Source: Parerythrobacter_A sp963838735
Lineage (GTDB): Bacteria > Pseudomonadota > Alphaproteobacteria > Sphingomonadales > Sphingomonadaceae
Assembly: GCA_963838735.1 (NCBI GenBank)
Contig: CAWISG010000010.1
Span: 62,001-126,000 of the forward strand
DNA length: 64,000 nucleotides
Reading direction: 5' to 3'
The notes beneath the pieces are model-generated. The model was given only the letters and a program-made list of their open reading frames with translations, did not search any database and was not told the origin of the DNA. This document shows positions 6,905-16,645 of the stretch, one piece after another. The position numbers and the translations under genes are program-made. The stretch's first letter is position 1, and each line of letters begins with the position of its first letter.

Positions 6905-9597
6905 GTGTCGATCTCCAGTTCGGTATCGAAAGTGTGGCGCCATTGCCGCGCGACAACCTTGCGGGCGTTGGCAATGGCGGGCAGTATCGCGCCCGCATTG
7001 TCCAGCCCGCATGCCGTGGCAAGCGCGGCAGCGGCGCGGGCGTGCGGCATAACAAGGTCGGGTGCCAGCAGGCGGGCGGCAATCAACAGCCGGGTCATAA
7101 GCAAATGTGCATCCTTCATGCGCGCGTCGAGCAGTCCGGCTTCGATCTGCGCTGCAAGGGCTGCGGTCAGGTCCGGCAACACACCCATACCGTCGCGCAA
7201 TTGCAGGTAATGCAGCGTGAATTCGATATCGACCAGCCCTCCGCGCAGCAGCTTTACATCCAACGCGCCGCGCGGTGGCTTGTGCTGCACCATGTCGCTG
7301 CGCATCGTGAGGATATCGCCGCGCAGCGCCGCCGGGTCGCGCGGCGATGCCAGCGCCCCGGCGATGCCCTGCTCTATTGTGGCGCGCGTAGCAGGCGAGG
7401 CGATCACGACGCGGGCGCGGGACAGCGCCATATGCTCCCATGTCCGGGCATCGCAGCGCTGGTATCGTGCGAAACCCGCCGTACTGACCGCCAGCGGCCC
7501 TTGTGTACCCTGAGGTCTAAGGCGGGTATCGACGTCGAACAGCACACCCTCGGCGGTCGGCACGCTCAATGCGGCAGTCACCCGTTGTGCCAGACGATTG
7601 AAATAAAGCGTCGGACCCATCGCGCGAGGCCCGTCGCTTTCGTCGTCCAGCGGGTCATCGGGCGGGCCGTCGAACAGATAGACGATGTCGAGGTCCGACA
7701 TATGCGTGAGCGCGCCGCCGCCGAACCGCCCCAGCGCCAGCACCGCAAGCGAACGGTCGGCGAACCGCCCGTGCTTCGCGGCAAATTCGCGTTCGGCGAG
7801 ACGAACCGCCTCGCGCACCGCAGCTTCGGCCAAACGGGACAGTCCTTCCGCAATGTCGAGTGGATCCTGCGTACCGGAGATAAGCTGGACGCCAAGGGAG
7901 AACCGCGTTTCGCCGGTGACGACACGCAGCCGGTCGAGCCGCTGTTCGTACCCGGCAGCGGCGGAAAGCGGCCGTAGCGCGCGCTGCAAGGCAGCGACCG
8001 ACCCGGGCAGCTGGGTCGCCGCCGTGTCGAGCAGACTGTCAAGCAGCGCGGGGTGGCGCATCAGCCTGTTCGCCAGCGGGTCGGCCAGCGTGAGGATGTC
8101 CATGAGCCGATCCAGCAGACCGGGGCGCGCAGCGAGCAGGCGGAACAGGTTGACCGTAACGGGTGCCCCGGCAAGCAGGCTCTCCCACCGTTCCAGCGCG
8201 CGCTCGGTGTCTTGCGCTCGCGCAATCGCATCGACCAGCACCGGCACGCAATCCTCGAACGCAGCCAGCGCCGCCTCGCTGCGAAGCGCGCTGAACTGCC
8301 CGTCCGCCCAGCCGCGTACACGCTTTACGAGGCGCGTGTCTGCTGCCTTCGCGATTGTCGTATTGTCGCCCGCCTGCCGCGTCAGCAGCGCATCGAAACG
8401 TTCCGCCACCGGCTCTGTCAATGCAGTGCATTGTGCAACGAACGCCGCCGCGTCCGCACACCCTGCCAACCGCGCGACATTCTCCAGCGCATCGCCTTCG
8501 GGCAGGCTGTGGGTTTGCCGGTCCTCGACCATTTGCAACCGGTGCTCGACAGTACGCAGGCCGTCATAGCTTTCACCCAATGCCTGCGCATCTTCCGCAC
8601 CGATATGGCCTGCCGCTGCCAGCGCATCCAGTGCCGGGCGGGTACCGGCGATACGCAGCGACGGGTCGCGGCCGCCGTGGATCAGCTGCAGGGTCTGGGC
8701 ATAGAACTCGATCTCGCGAATACCGCCGCGCCCCAGTTTTACGTCATATCCGGGGGCGGGTGCGGACGGGCCGTCGTGGCTGGCGCGGATGCGCGCGGTC
8801 AGCCGCGCGATTTCGTCAATCGTCCCGAAATCCAGGCTGCGCCGCCACACGAAGGGTGTGATGGTCTGCAGGAACGCTTCACCCTTTGCTATATCGCCGC
8901 CGACGGCGCGGGCGCGCAAAAAGGCCAGCCGTTCCCAGGTCAGCGCGCTCGATTCATAATGCGACAGCGCGCGCGCCACCGGCACCGCCAGCGGACTGGT
9001 TTCCGACGCGGGCCGCAACCGCAGATCGACGCGGAAAACGTAGCCATATTCGGTGATGTTGGAGAGCAGCGCCACGATCTCGCGCGCATAACGTTGCGCC
9101 ACTTCGCCCGGTTCGTCCCGCTCGCGGCACGGCAGGACGTCGGGATCGAACAGCAGGATCGGGTCGATGTCGGAGCTGTAATTCAGTTCGCGCGCGCCCT
9201 GCTTGCCCAGCGCAAGCGCGACGAAGCCATCCGGCGCCGCACCTTCGACGCGCTTGCCGATGGCCGCGCATATCGCGGTATCGAGCGCGCGGTCGGCAAA
9301 GTCAGACAGGGTGCGCATAACGGTGTGCAACGGAAATGCGCCCGCAAGGTCGCCGATGGCGAGAACAGTGCCCAAGGCCCGCTTTTCCAGCCGCAATGCC
9401 CGGCCGACAGCCACGGCCCCCTTGCCCGCAGCATGAGCCATCGCCAACGCCTCGTCGCCCTTGCCTGCTTCCAGCAACGCCGCGAGGTCGGGTTGCTGCG
9501 CAAGCGCCTGCGCAAGGAACGGCGCATGGTGCCGCGCGCGCGCCAGTGCCGCGCCCCAATCGGCGTTATCGTAGGTACATACAGTCACATCACGCAC
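6901..9597 (-). CDS. glnE: Bifunctional glutamine synthetase adenylyltransferase/adenylyl-removing enzyme
   Basis: GlnE adenylylates and deadenylylates glutamine synthetase in response to PII and glutamine. Both nucleotidyltransferase domains are visible: the N-terminal one with LNYSSDIDPILLFD and the C-terminal one with THMSDLDIVYLFD, each followed by its GlnD_UR_UTase-like helical region. The length of about 898 residues is a little short, as usual in alphaproteobacteria. The start is uncertain. I use a GTG at 9597 preceded by GGGAGGG; a GTG at 9588 and an ATG at 9636 are alternatives. No frameshift is seen. It diverges from the M28 lipoprotein gene. Confidence 0.92.
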   Translation of the reverse strand: MRDVTVCTYDNADWGAALARARHHAPFLAQALAQQPDLAALLEAGKGDEALAMAHAAGKGAVAVGRALRLEKRALGTVLAIGDLAGAFPLHTVMRTLSDFADRALDTAICAAIGKRVEGAAPDGFVALALGKQGARELNYSSDIDPILLFDPDVLPCRERDEPGEVAQRYAREIVALLSNITEYGYVFRVDLRLRPASETSPLAVPVARALSHYESSALTWERLAFLRARAVGGDIAKGEAFLQTITPFVWRRSLDFGTIDEIARLTARIRASHDGPSAPAPGYDVKLGRGGIREIEFYAQTLQLIHGGRDPSLRIAGTRPALDALAAAGHIGAEDAQALGESYDGLRTVEHRLQMVEDRQTHSLPEGDALENVARLAGCADAAAFVAQCTALTEPVAERFDALLTRQAGDNTTIAKAADTRLVKRVRGWADGQFSALRSEAALAAFEDCVPVLVDAIARAQDTERALERWESLLAGAPVTVNLFRLLAARPGLLDRLMDILTLADPLANRLMRHPALLDSLLDTAATQLPGSVAALQRALRPLSAAAGYEQRLDRLRVVTGETRFSLGVQLISGTQDPLDIAEGLSRLAEAAVREAVRLAEREFAAKHGRFADRSLAVLALGRFGGGALTHMSDLDIVYLFDGPPDDPLDDESDGPRAMGPTLYFNRLAQRVTAALSVPTAEGVLFDVDTRLRPQGTQGPLAVSTAGFARYQRCDARTWEHMALSRARVVIASPATRATIEQGIAGALASPRDPAALRGDILTMRSDMVQHKPPRGALDVKLLRGGLVDIEFTLHYLQLRDGMGVLPDLTAALAAQIEAGLLDARMKDAHLLMTRLLIAARLLAPDLVMPHARAAAALATACGLDNAGAILPAIANARKVVARQWRHTFDTELEIDT

Positions 9598-9665
9598 CTG
9601 CCTGTGCTGCCCTCCCGCTGCAAGCGCACTTGCCATTCTGCGGTCCGTTTGCAATGAGTTGCGCC

Positions 9666-11420
9666 ATGAGAAAAACAATCCGCCGCATCGCCCCGTCGCT
9701 CGCCGCAATCGCATTGCTTGGCGCCTGTACGACCGTGAACGAGGAACCCGTGACCGTCGAAACCGCAACGGCATCGCTGGAAAGCGGCCCGGCGACCCAG
9801 GAGCCTGCCCTGGACATTCCGGCCGCCACCGCCGGAACGCTGTCCGAAGCCACGATGATCGACATCACGCGCGAATTGTCGCTCGACAGCTATGACGGGC
9901 GCATGCCGGGCACGGCGGGTGGCGCGATGACGGTCAAACTGCTGACCGAGAAATTCGCCGCCGCCGGATTGCAGCCCGGGAATGACGGGTCATGGGTGCA
10001 GGACGTGCCGCTGATCGAGATAACCGGCAGCGATTTTGCACCGCTTACCATTGCGGGCGGAGGCGGCGAGACACTCTCGTTCGAACCGCGTACCGACTGG
10101 GTCGGGGTATCCTATCGCGAGACGCCGCAGACCGTACTCGACACCAGCGAGCTGGTCTTCGTCGGCTATGGCATCGTCGCGCCCGAACGCGGGTGGAACG
10201 ATTATGCGGGTGTGGACATGGCCGGCAAGACCGCTGTCATCCTCGTCAACGATCCCGATTTCGGCAGCGAGACGCTGGACGGGCCATTCGGCGGCAAGGC
10301 GATGACCTATTACGGGCGCTGGACTTACAAATACGAGGAAGCCGCGCGGCAGGGTGCAGCGGGCGCGCTCATCATCCACGATACCGCGCCGGCCTCCTAT
10401 GGCTGGAACGTGGTGGAATCGAGCTGGTCCGGGCCGCAGGCCTACGCGGCGCGCGGTGCGACGCCGCCGCCGCTGACCCGGATGAACGGCTGGCTGACAA
10501 AGGACGCTGCCGGAAAGATCCTCGACATGGCGGGCTATACGCTTGCGGACCTGACAATGCGGGCGCGGCGGCAGGGTTTTCGCGCAATTCAGCTCGACGT
10601 CGCTGCCTCGACATCATTCAACAACACCATGCGGACCTATAATTCGCAGAACGTCATTGGCATGCTGCCCGGCACCGAAGCGCCCGACGAATATGTCATC
10701 CATACCGCGCACTGGGACCACCTTGGCCGGTGCACGCCCGCCCCCGATGGCGACGATATCTGCAATGGCGCGGTGGACAATGCGACCGGTACGGCGGCGC
10801 TGGTGGCGCTGGCCGAAGCGCACCACAAAGCCGGACCGACGCGGCGCAGCCTGGTGTTCCTGGCCGTCACGGCGGAGGAACAGGGGCTGCTGGGCGCATC
10901 CTATTACGCGGACAATCCCGTATTGCCCCTGGCGCAAACGGTGGGCGGGCTGAATATGGATGCGCTGCCGATGACCGGTCCCTCGCGCGATGTGACGGTG
11001 GTGGGGCCGGGTAAGTCGCAGCTCGATGCGTTCCTGCAGGCGGGGCTGGATGCCACGGGGCGGACGGCCACGCCCAATCCCAATCCGGAGGCGGGCTATT
11101 ACTATCGCTCCGACCACTTCGCCCTTGCCAAGAAAGGCGTGCCGATGATCTATGCCAAGGGCGGGCAGGATCTGATCGACGGTGGCGTGGCTGCGGGCAA
11201 GGCATGGGACGCGGACTATCGCGCCAACCGATATCATGGCCCGAAGGACGAATTCGACGAGAACTGGGACTGGTCCGGCGTGATGCAGGACCTCGACCTG
11301 TTCTACCGCGTGGGTCGCAGCCTTGGCGACAGCACGAGCTGGCCGAACTGGAACGAGGGCGACGAATTCCGCGCCACGCGCGATGCAAGCTGCGCCGCCG
11401 CTGGCGGGAATGGCTGCTGA
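9666..11420 (+). CDS. M28-family zinc peptidase, lipoprotein
   Basis: 584 residues. The N-terminus has a positively charged start and a lipobox LLGAC (Cys about residue 21), so it should be lipid-anchored. A PA-like insert follows (FVGYGIVAPERGWNDYAG through the GALIIHD region). The C-terminal M28 aminopeptidase core has zinc-ligand motifs HTAHWDHLG, DNATGTAAL and TAEEQGLLGA, and a late YYRSDHFALAKKGVP. It probably removes N-terminal residues from peptides in the periplasm. An ATG at 9654 would add four residues. Its 3' end overlaps the agmatine deiminase start by 11 bases. Confidence 0.88.
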   Translation: MRKTIRRIAPSLAAIALLGACTTVNEEPVTVETATASLESGPATQEPALDIPAATAGTLSEATMIDITRELSLDSYDGRMPGTAGGAMTVKLLTEKFAAAGLQPGNDGSWVQDVPLIEITGSDFAPLTIAGGGGETLSFEPRTDWVGVSYRETPQTVLDTSELVFVGYGIVAPERGWNDYAGVDMAGKTAVILVNDPDFGSETLDGPFGGKAMTYYGRWTYKYEEAARQGAAGALIIHDTAPASYGWNVVESSWSGPQAYAARGATPPPLTRMNGWLTKDAAGKILDMAGYTLADLTMRARRQGFRAIQLDVAASTSFNNTMRTYNSQNVIGMLPGTEAPDEYVIHTAHWDHLGRCTPAPDGDDICNGAVDNATGTAALVALAEAHHKAGPTRRSLVFLAVTAEEQGLLGASYYADNPVLPLAQTVGGLNMDALPMTGPSRDVTVVGPGKSQLDAFLQAGLDATGRTATPNPNPEAGYYYRSDHFALAKKGVPMIYAKGGQDLIDGGVAAGKAWDADYRANRYHGPKDEFDENWDWSGVMQDLDLFYRVGRSLGDSTSWPNWNEGDEFRATRDASCAAAGGNGC

Positions 11421-12439
11421 CGGCACGCCGATTCTGCCACCCGCCCCTCCACCGGCCCCTCCACCGGCCCCTCCACCGGCGGAATGGGCGGAGCAGGCGT
11501 GGCTGTGGATCGGCTTCCCCCATGACCGCAGCGAATGGGGCGACCATTTCGAAGCCGCGCAGGCCGAGATCGCGGCGTTCGCCAATGCGGTCGCCGATAG
11601 CGGACAGCCGGTGCGCCTGCTGGTCCGCGATGCGGCGAATGCGCAAGCGGCGCGGGCACTGGTCTCGGCTGCGGTCACGCTGGAGCGGCGCACCTATGGC
11701 GATATCTGGCTGCGCGATACCGGCCCCATCGTGCGGGGTGACGGTGTCGCGGTACGCCCCGGCTTCAACGGCTGGGGTGGCAAGTATCCGATGCCGGGCG
11801 ATGAGCGGATTGGTGCGATGCTCGCCCGGGACGCGGGATTGGCGCTGCATCGTCCCGATTGGGTGCTGGAAGGCGGCGCGGTGGACGGCGATGGCACCGG
11901 GCGGGTGCTGACGACGGAGCAATGCCTGCTCAACCCCAATCGCAATCCGGCGCTCGCGCAGCTTGATATCGAAGACAGACTTGCAACGGATCTGGGGTTC
12001 TCCGACGTTGTCTGGCTAGGCGATGGGTTGGTGAACGACCATACCGACGGCCACGTCGATAACCTCGCGCGGTTTGTCGCGCCAGGCCGCGTGGTCGTGC
12101 CCGAACCGGAGCGGGTCGGACGATCCCAATGCCGCCATTTATCGCGATGCGGCGGCTCGTGCCGAAACGGCGGGTCTGGACGTGGTACACATCCCCTCAC
12201 CCGGTCATGTCAGGCGCGATGGACAGGTCCAACCGGCCAGCTACGTCAATTTCGCCATCACCAATACGCTGGTCGTGGTGCCGACCTTCGGCTGCGCGAA
12301 CGATGCCGCGGCAGTGGCCGCCATCGGCGCATTATTCCCCACGCGGCATGCCGTCGGGCTGCCCGCGCTTGCCGTGCTGGCGGGTGGCGGCGGGTTCCAT
12401 TGCGCCAGCATGCAGATGCCCCGGATCGCGGCACCTTAA
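11410..12439 (+). CDS. aguA: Agmatine deiminase (peptidyl-arginine deiminase family), frameshifted
   Basis: The family converts agmatine to N-carbamoylputrescine, a route to putrescine. Substrate-site motifs YGDIWLRDTGPIV and NDHTDGHVDN occur before the break, and the catalytic cysteine in GGGGFHCASMQMP occurs after it. The frame shifts near 12111, where dropping one G turns an odd ERVGRSQ into the expected SGSDDPNAAIYRDAA. The span is 1030 bases (3n+1). The N-terminus carries PPAPPPAPPPAPPP, encoded by three 12-base repeats, just after the start within the M28 gene end. The overlap suggests cotranslation with the peptidase. Confidence 0.85.
11443..11478 (+). repeat. Three tandem copies of GCCCCTCCACCG inside aguA
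   Basis: Three identical 12-base units encode a PAPP-type linker near the N-terminus of agmatine deiminase. Identical units at DNA level mean copy number could vary without a frameshift. Confidence 0.7.
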
Positions 12440-12452
12440 CGGTTTGTTAGGG

Positions 12453-12467
12453 CGATGCGACGCATCG
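12453..12467. repeat. Palindrome CGATGCG-A-CGCATCG
   Basis: Perfect 7-bp inverted repeat with one central base, 14 bases after the aguA stop and 8 bases before the ATG of the small ORF at 12475. It is immediately preceded by TTAACGGTTTGTTAG, one base from the TTAA-N7-TTAA consensus of the cell-cycle regulator CtrA. Operator function is an inference. Confidence 0.4.
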
Positions 12468-12474
12468 TCGGTGC

Positions 12475-12594
12475 ATGACCAAGGCGCTTTCCTTCCTGCC
12501 GGATTTCGACGCCCAGGCCGATCGCGTGCGCACCATCATCGTGCACGGTTGCGCCCTTGCCCTGATACTGGCCGGAGCCGTCCAGCCCTTCTGA
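12475..12594 (+). CDS. Possible 39-residue membrane peptide
   Basis: ATG at 12475 opens MTKALSFLPDFDAQADRVRT followed by a hydrophobic stretch IIVHGCALALILAGAVQPF and stop. The amphipathic start and single short hydrophobic segment are sensible for a small inner-membrane protein. There is no good ribosome-binding site, though a palindrome and a CtrA-like site lie directly upstream. No family is recognised, and the length makes a chance ORF possible. Confidence 0.35.
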   Translation: MTKALSFLPDFDAQADRVRTIIVHGCALALILAGAVQPF

Positions 12595-12628
12595 CAGCTA
12601 TCTCGGCTTAATTGGCGAGCAAGTCGAT

Positions 12629-12771
12629 CTAGAGTGCAGGGCGCGCAGCGATCAGCCAGAGCGTGATGCAGTGGAACGCGGCAATCGCGAGATGGGCGGT
12701 CACCATTGGATTGTCGAACGACCCGACAGTCCGACATTCAGTACCAGCGACAGGACGATAAGCAGCTTCAC
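12629..12771 (-). pseudogene. Possible frameshifted small membrane protein after thrS
   Basis: A GTG 13 bases after the thrS stop opens KLLIVLSLVLNVGLSG, a hydrophobic helix that then stops. In another frame the text continues SFDNPMVTAHLAIAAFHCITLWLIAARPAL to a stop at 12629. Together they would make a protein of about 47 residues with two membrane segments. Joining them needs one base added or two removed near 12720. The split could instead mean neither part is real. Confidence 0.3.
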
Positions 12772-12784
12772 GGTTCGAGACCCG

Positions 12785-14837
12785 TCATGCGTTCGCGACG
12801 TCCGAAACACCCTCCCGCAAATCCGGCGGTGTCGCCGCATCGCGCAGCATGGCGACGGCCTCGGCGACCGGCATCGTGCGCTGTTCCTTTTCGCCCAGCG
12901 TGCGGATGGCGACGGTGCCTTCCTCCGCCTCGCGCTTGCCGACCACCAGCAGGTACGGCACCTTGGCCAGGCTGTGTTCGCGCACCTTGTAATTGATCTT
13001 CTCGTTACGCAGGTCGCTCGTCGCACGCAGGCCTGCTGCCTCCAGCTGCGCCAGCACGTCGCCCGCATAGCCATCCGCGTCCGAAACGATGGTGGCGACC
13101 ACAGTTTGCACCGGCGCGAGCCAGCACGGCATGCGTCCTGCGTAATGTTCGATCAGCACGCCGATAAACCGTTCGAACGTGCCGAAGATCGCCCGGTGCA
13201 GCATGACCGGGCGGTGAGTCTCGCCATCCTCGCCGACATAGGTCGCGTCCAGCCGTTCGGGCAGCACGCGGTCGCCCTGGATCGTGCCGACCTGCCAGGT
13301 GCGACCGATGGCGTCGGTCAGGTGCCATTCCAGCTTGGGCGCATAGAACGCGCCTTCGCCGGGCAATTCTTCCCAGCCATAGTCCGCCGTCGCCATGCCA
13401 GCCTCGGCAACCGCATCGCGCAATTCCTGTTCGGCCTTGTCCCACATTTCGTCGCTGCCGAACCGCTTTTCGGGGCGCAGCGCCAGCTTGACCTGATAGG
13501 TGAAGCCGAAATCGGAATAGACGCTATCGACCAGCGCGCAGAACTTGCGCACTTCTTCCACCACCTGATCCTCGGTGCAGAAGATATGCGCGTCGTCCTG
13601 CGTGAACTGGCGCACACGCATGATGCCGTGCAGCGCGCCGTGCGGTTCGTTGCGGTGGCAGCAGCCCATCTCGCCCAGCCGCAGCGGCAGGTCGCGATAG
13701 CTCTTGATCCCCTGCTTGAAGACCAACACATGCGCCGGGCAATTCATCGGCTTGATCGCCATCCAGTCGGCATCGGGCGCGACCTTTGGTGACGCTTCGC
13801 CAGACTCTTCCGCCACATTCGGCACCACATCGGGCACGGCGAACATGTTCTCGGCATATTTGCCCCAGTGGCCGGACTGCTCCCACTGGCGGACATCCAT
13901 CAGCTGCGGCGTCTTGATTTCCTGATAGCCACCCGCATCCATCCGGCGGCGCATATAGGCCTCAAGCTCGCGCCAGATGCGATAGCCGTTGGGATGCCAG
14001 AAGACCGAGCCCTGCGCTTCCTCCTGCAAATGGAACAGGTCCATCTCGCGGCCCAGCTTGCGGTGGTCGCGCTTGGCGGCTTCCTCCAGATTGTGCAGAT
14101 GCTGCTTCAGCTGTTTCTTGTTGAGCCAGCCGGTGCCGTAAATGCGCGTCAGCTGCGCATTGCGCTGGTCGCCGCGCCAGTAAGCGCCCGCCACGCGCAT
14201 CAGCTTGAAGGCGGCAGGGTCCAGCTTGCCGGTGCTGGGCAGATGCGGCCCGCGGCACATATCGAGCCAGGTGTCTTCGGTATCCGGCCCGCCCGAATGA
14301 TAGACGGTCAGTTCTTCGTTCTCGGGCAGTTCGGCGGCCCATTCGGCCTTGAACGCCTCGCCATTAGACTGCCACCGTTCAATCAGCTGTTCGCGCGACC
14401 AGACTTCGCGGATCAGCGGTTTATCAGCGGCGATGATGCGACGCATTTCCGCCTCGATGGCGGGCAGATCGTCCATGCTGAACGGTTCGCGGCTATCGGG
14501 GGCTTTTACGTCGTAATAGAAACCGTCATCGGTGGCGGGACCAAAGGTGATCTGCGTGCCGGGAAAAAGAGACTGCACCGCTTCGGCCAGCACGTGCGCG
14601 TAGTCGTGACGCACCAGTTCCAGCGCATCCGCTTCGTCGCGCGCGGTGACCAGCGCCAGCTCGGCATCACCGTCGAACGGACGACCAAGGTCGCGCAGTT
14701 CGCCGTCCACGCGCGCAGCCAGCGCCGCCTTGGCGAGACCGGGACCGATGGCGGCCGCAACGTCGGCAGGCGTCGACGCCGCGTTCCATTTCGCGCACGC
14801 TGCCGTCGGGCAGGCTGATTTTGAGGAGTTCGGTCAT
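12785..14837 (-). CDS. thrS: Threonine--tRNA ligase, frameshifted in the TGS domain
   Basis: Charges tRNA-Thr. The class II catalytic core is intact, with zinc and active-site motifs MNCPAHV, HRNEPHGALHG and TQDDAHIF, followed by the anticodon-binding domain. The N-terminal TGS and editing domains are also present (HVLAEAVQSLFPGTQ; motif DMCRGPHLPSTG). The start MTELLKISLPDGSVREMER lies in a different frame from the rest. Removing one base near 14780 gives STPADVAAAIGPGLAKAALAARVDGELRDL, the family sequence. The span is 2053 bases (3n+1). The gene is essential, so an insertion error is likely. Confidence 0.93.
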
Positions 14838-14941
14838 GGCTTCGGGTTCCGTAGGCAGGGTGTCGCCGCCTCATGGCACAGCACGGCCCGCGCTTGAACC
14901 CGCCTTCGACGCACGTTCGGAACGCCTTCAGCACAGCCGCC

Positions 14942-16600
14942 TCAGCCGGTAAGGCGACGGCTTCCATAGGCTGCCGTCTGGCGGTGGCTGCCCGTAACGC
15001 TGGCATCGCGCGTTTTCACCGAAGCCGAGAAACGCCATTCGCTGTTAGCGGCATCGGGTGTCAACTCCACCGCCATGTAGCCGCGCGCGCCGGTATTGGC
15101 CCAGACGAGCTGTTCGTTCGCAGCGACCAGTTCGCGCGCCAGCCGGTCGGGCGCGACCCACGGCAGGTACGTTTCGAAGCCGGGCGACGTAACCGACTGC
15201 CCGGCAAATTCGACTCCGGCGGGCGTGCCGTCCTGCGCCAGTTCGAATGCCCAGCCATTATGGCTGTCACCGGTTAGAACCACCAGGTTCGCGTCGGCAT
15301 CGAGCGAAGCGGTCAGCAGCCGTTCGCGCGCCGCAGGATACCCGTCCCACGCATCGAAATTCAGCGGCAGGCCGGTACGCGCAGCGCCGTGCGCAGCCTG
15401 CAACCGGCGGCGCAGGTCGGCCGGAACGCTGGTGGGCACATCGTCGAGCAAGCTGGACGCCGCGCCCAGCGTGCCCATGATTGTCTGGTTGACCAGCACC
15501 TGCCACCGCTTGCCGCCCCGCGACGAAGCCGCGATACCGTCCTCCAGCCACGCCTCCTGCACCGGTCCGTACATGGACCGCGCCGGATCGCGCCATGCCC
15601 CGTCGCGGAAGGTGGTCAGCGCGGCAAAGGCTTCCGCCGTGCTGTTCACGCCGGACAGGATTTTCGAAAGGTCCGGTGCCTCATCGCGCCCTTCCAGCCG
15701 CGAATCGACGCGGAACAGCGTGGCGAGATCGCCGATTTCGTAGGACGCCCACGGTTCGTCCGAGACCGGCATCCATTCGCGATAGGCCTGCTTGGCCGCA
15801 GCCTTGCGCACGTCCCAGCTGCCTTCGGTAGCGGGCTGGTGGTTTTGCGCGCCATCGCGCCAGCTGTCATTGGTGCTCTCGTGGTCGTCCCACGTCGCCA
15901 CCATCGGCAGCAACTGGTGCAGCCGCAGCAGATCCGGATCGTCGCGATAGGCGGCGTACCGGGCGCGGTAGTCGGCCAGCGACACGATCTCGTCCAGCGG
16001 GTCGACCATCTCGGCACGGACGGCGGCGTCGGCATCGGGATAGGTGCCGCGTGCATATTCGTAGAGATAGTCGCCGGTATGCACTGCCAGGTCGAATTCG
16101 CCGGCCGCCGCCGCATGGGCGTAGGCGTTGAACCAGCCATAACCGATATTGGAACAGCCGAAGGCGGCCATGCGGAACCGGTCGGTTTTCCCGACGGGCA
16201 GTGTGCGGGTGCGCCCGGTGGCGGATTTTGTCCCGCCGGGTGCGATGAAGCGATAGGAATAGCAAGTGGCGGGATCGAGCCCGGTCGCCACCGGCTTGAC
16301 GCATCCGTCCCGCGCCGCCGATGCCTCGACCGTGCCGCCCGCCACGACGCGCGCGAAACTGTCATCGGTGGCGACCTCCCATTGCAGCGCGGTGGGCTGG
16401 CTCGCGACGTAGCGCGTCCACAGCAGCATCGAAGTCGGCCCCGGCTCACCGCTGGCGACCCCATGCGTGAACCCGCTGCGCATCTGCGCCGCCAGCGGCG
16501 TCGCAGCCAGCGCGCCCCCGGCAAGGCCAAGCCGGAACAGCGAACGGCGCGAAACAGAAAGGGCGGAACGGGCGGTCTGGTCGATCATGCCGGTATCCAT
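14942..16600 (-). CDS. phoD: Alkaline phosphatase D-like phosphodiesterase/phosphatase, Tat-exported
   Basis: 552 residues. The N-terminus has a twin-arginine signal (SRRSLFRLGLAGGALAA, cleavage near LAAQ), so the folded metalloenzyme is exported to the periplasm. An N-terminal Fn3-like PhoD_N domain (WTRYVASQPTALQWEVATD) precedes the metallophosphatase core, with metal-site motifs VHTGDYLYEY, WDDHEST and LTGDSHN. PhoD enzymes need Ca2+ and iron and hydrolyse phosphomono- or diesters. The start at 16600 is weak; ATG 16588 is an alternative. It diverges from the hydrolase gene across 45 bases. No Pho-box is evident. Confidence 0.88.
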   Translation of the reverse strand: MDTGMIDQTARSALSVSRRSLFRLGLAGGALAATPLAAQMRSGFTHGVASGEPGPTSMLLWTRYVASQPTALQWEVATDDSFARVVAGGTVEASAARDGCVKPVATGLDPATCYSYRFIAPGGTKSATGRTRTLPVGKTDRFRMAAFGCSNIGYGWFNAYAHAAAAGEFDLAVHTGDYLYEYARGTYPDADAAVRAEMVDPLDEIVSLADYRARYAAYRDDPDLLRLHQLLPMVATWDDHESTNDSWRDGAQNHQPATEGSWDVRKAAAKQAYREWMPVSDEPWASYEIGDLATLFRVDSRLEGRDEAPDLSKILSGVNSTAEAFAALTTFRDGAWRDPARSMYGPVQEAWLEDGIAASSRGGKRWQVLVNQTIMGTLGAASSLLDDVPTSVPADLRRRLQAAHGAARTGLPLNFDAWDGYPAARERLLTASLDADANLVVLTGDSHNGWAFELAQDGTPAGVEFAGQSVTSPGFETYLPWVAPDRLARELVAANEQLVWANTGARGYMAVELTPDAANSEWRFSASVKTRDASVTGSHRQTAAYGSRRLTG

Positions 16601-16645
16601 GACTAAGTTGTGTGACCACAATGCGACGCGGTGTATGGCTAATGG

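Noticed and set aside
8053..9657. A 534-codon plus-strand open frame inside glnE
   Set aside because: Antisense to conserved glnE domains, with no protein-like motifs.
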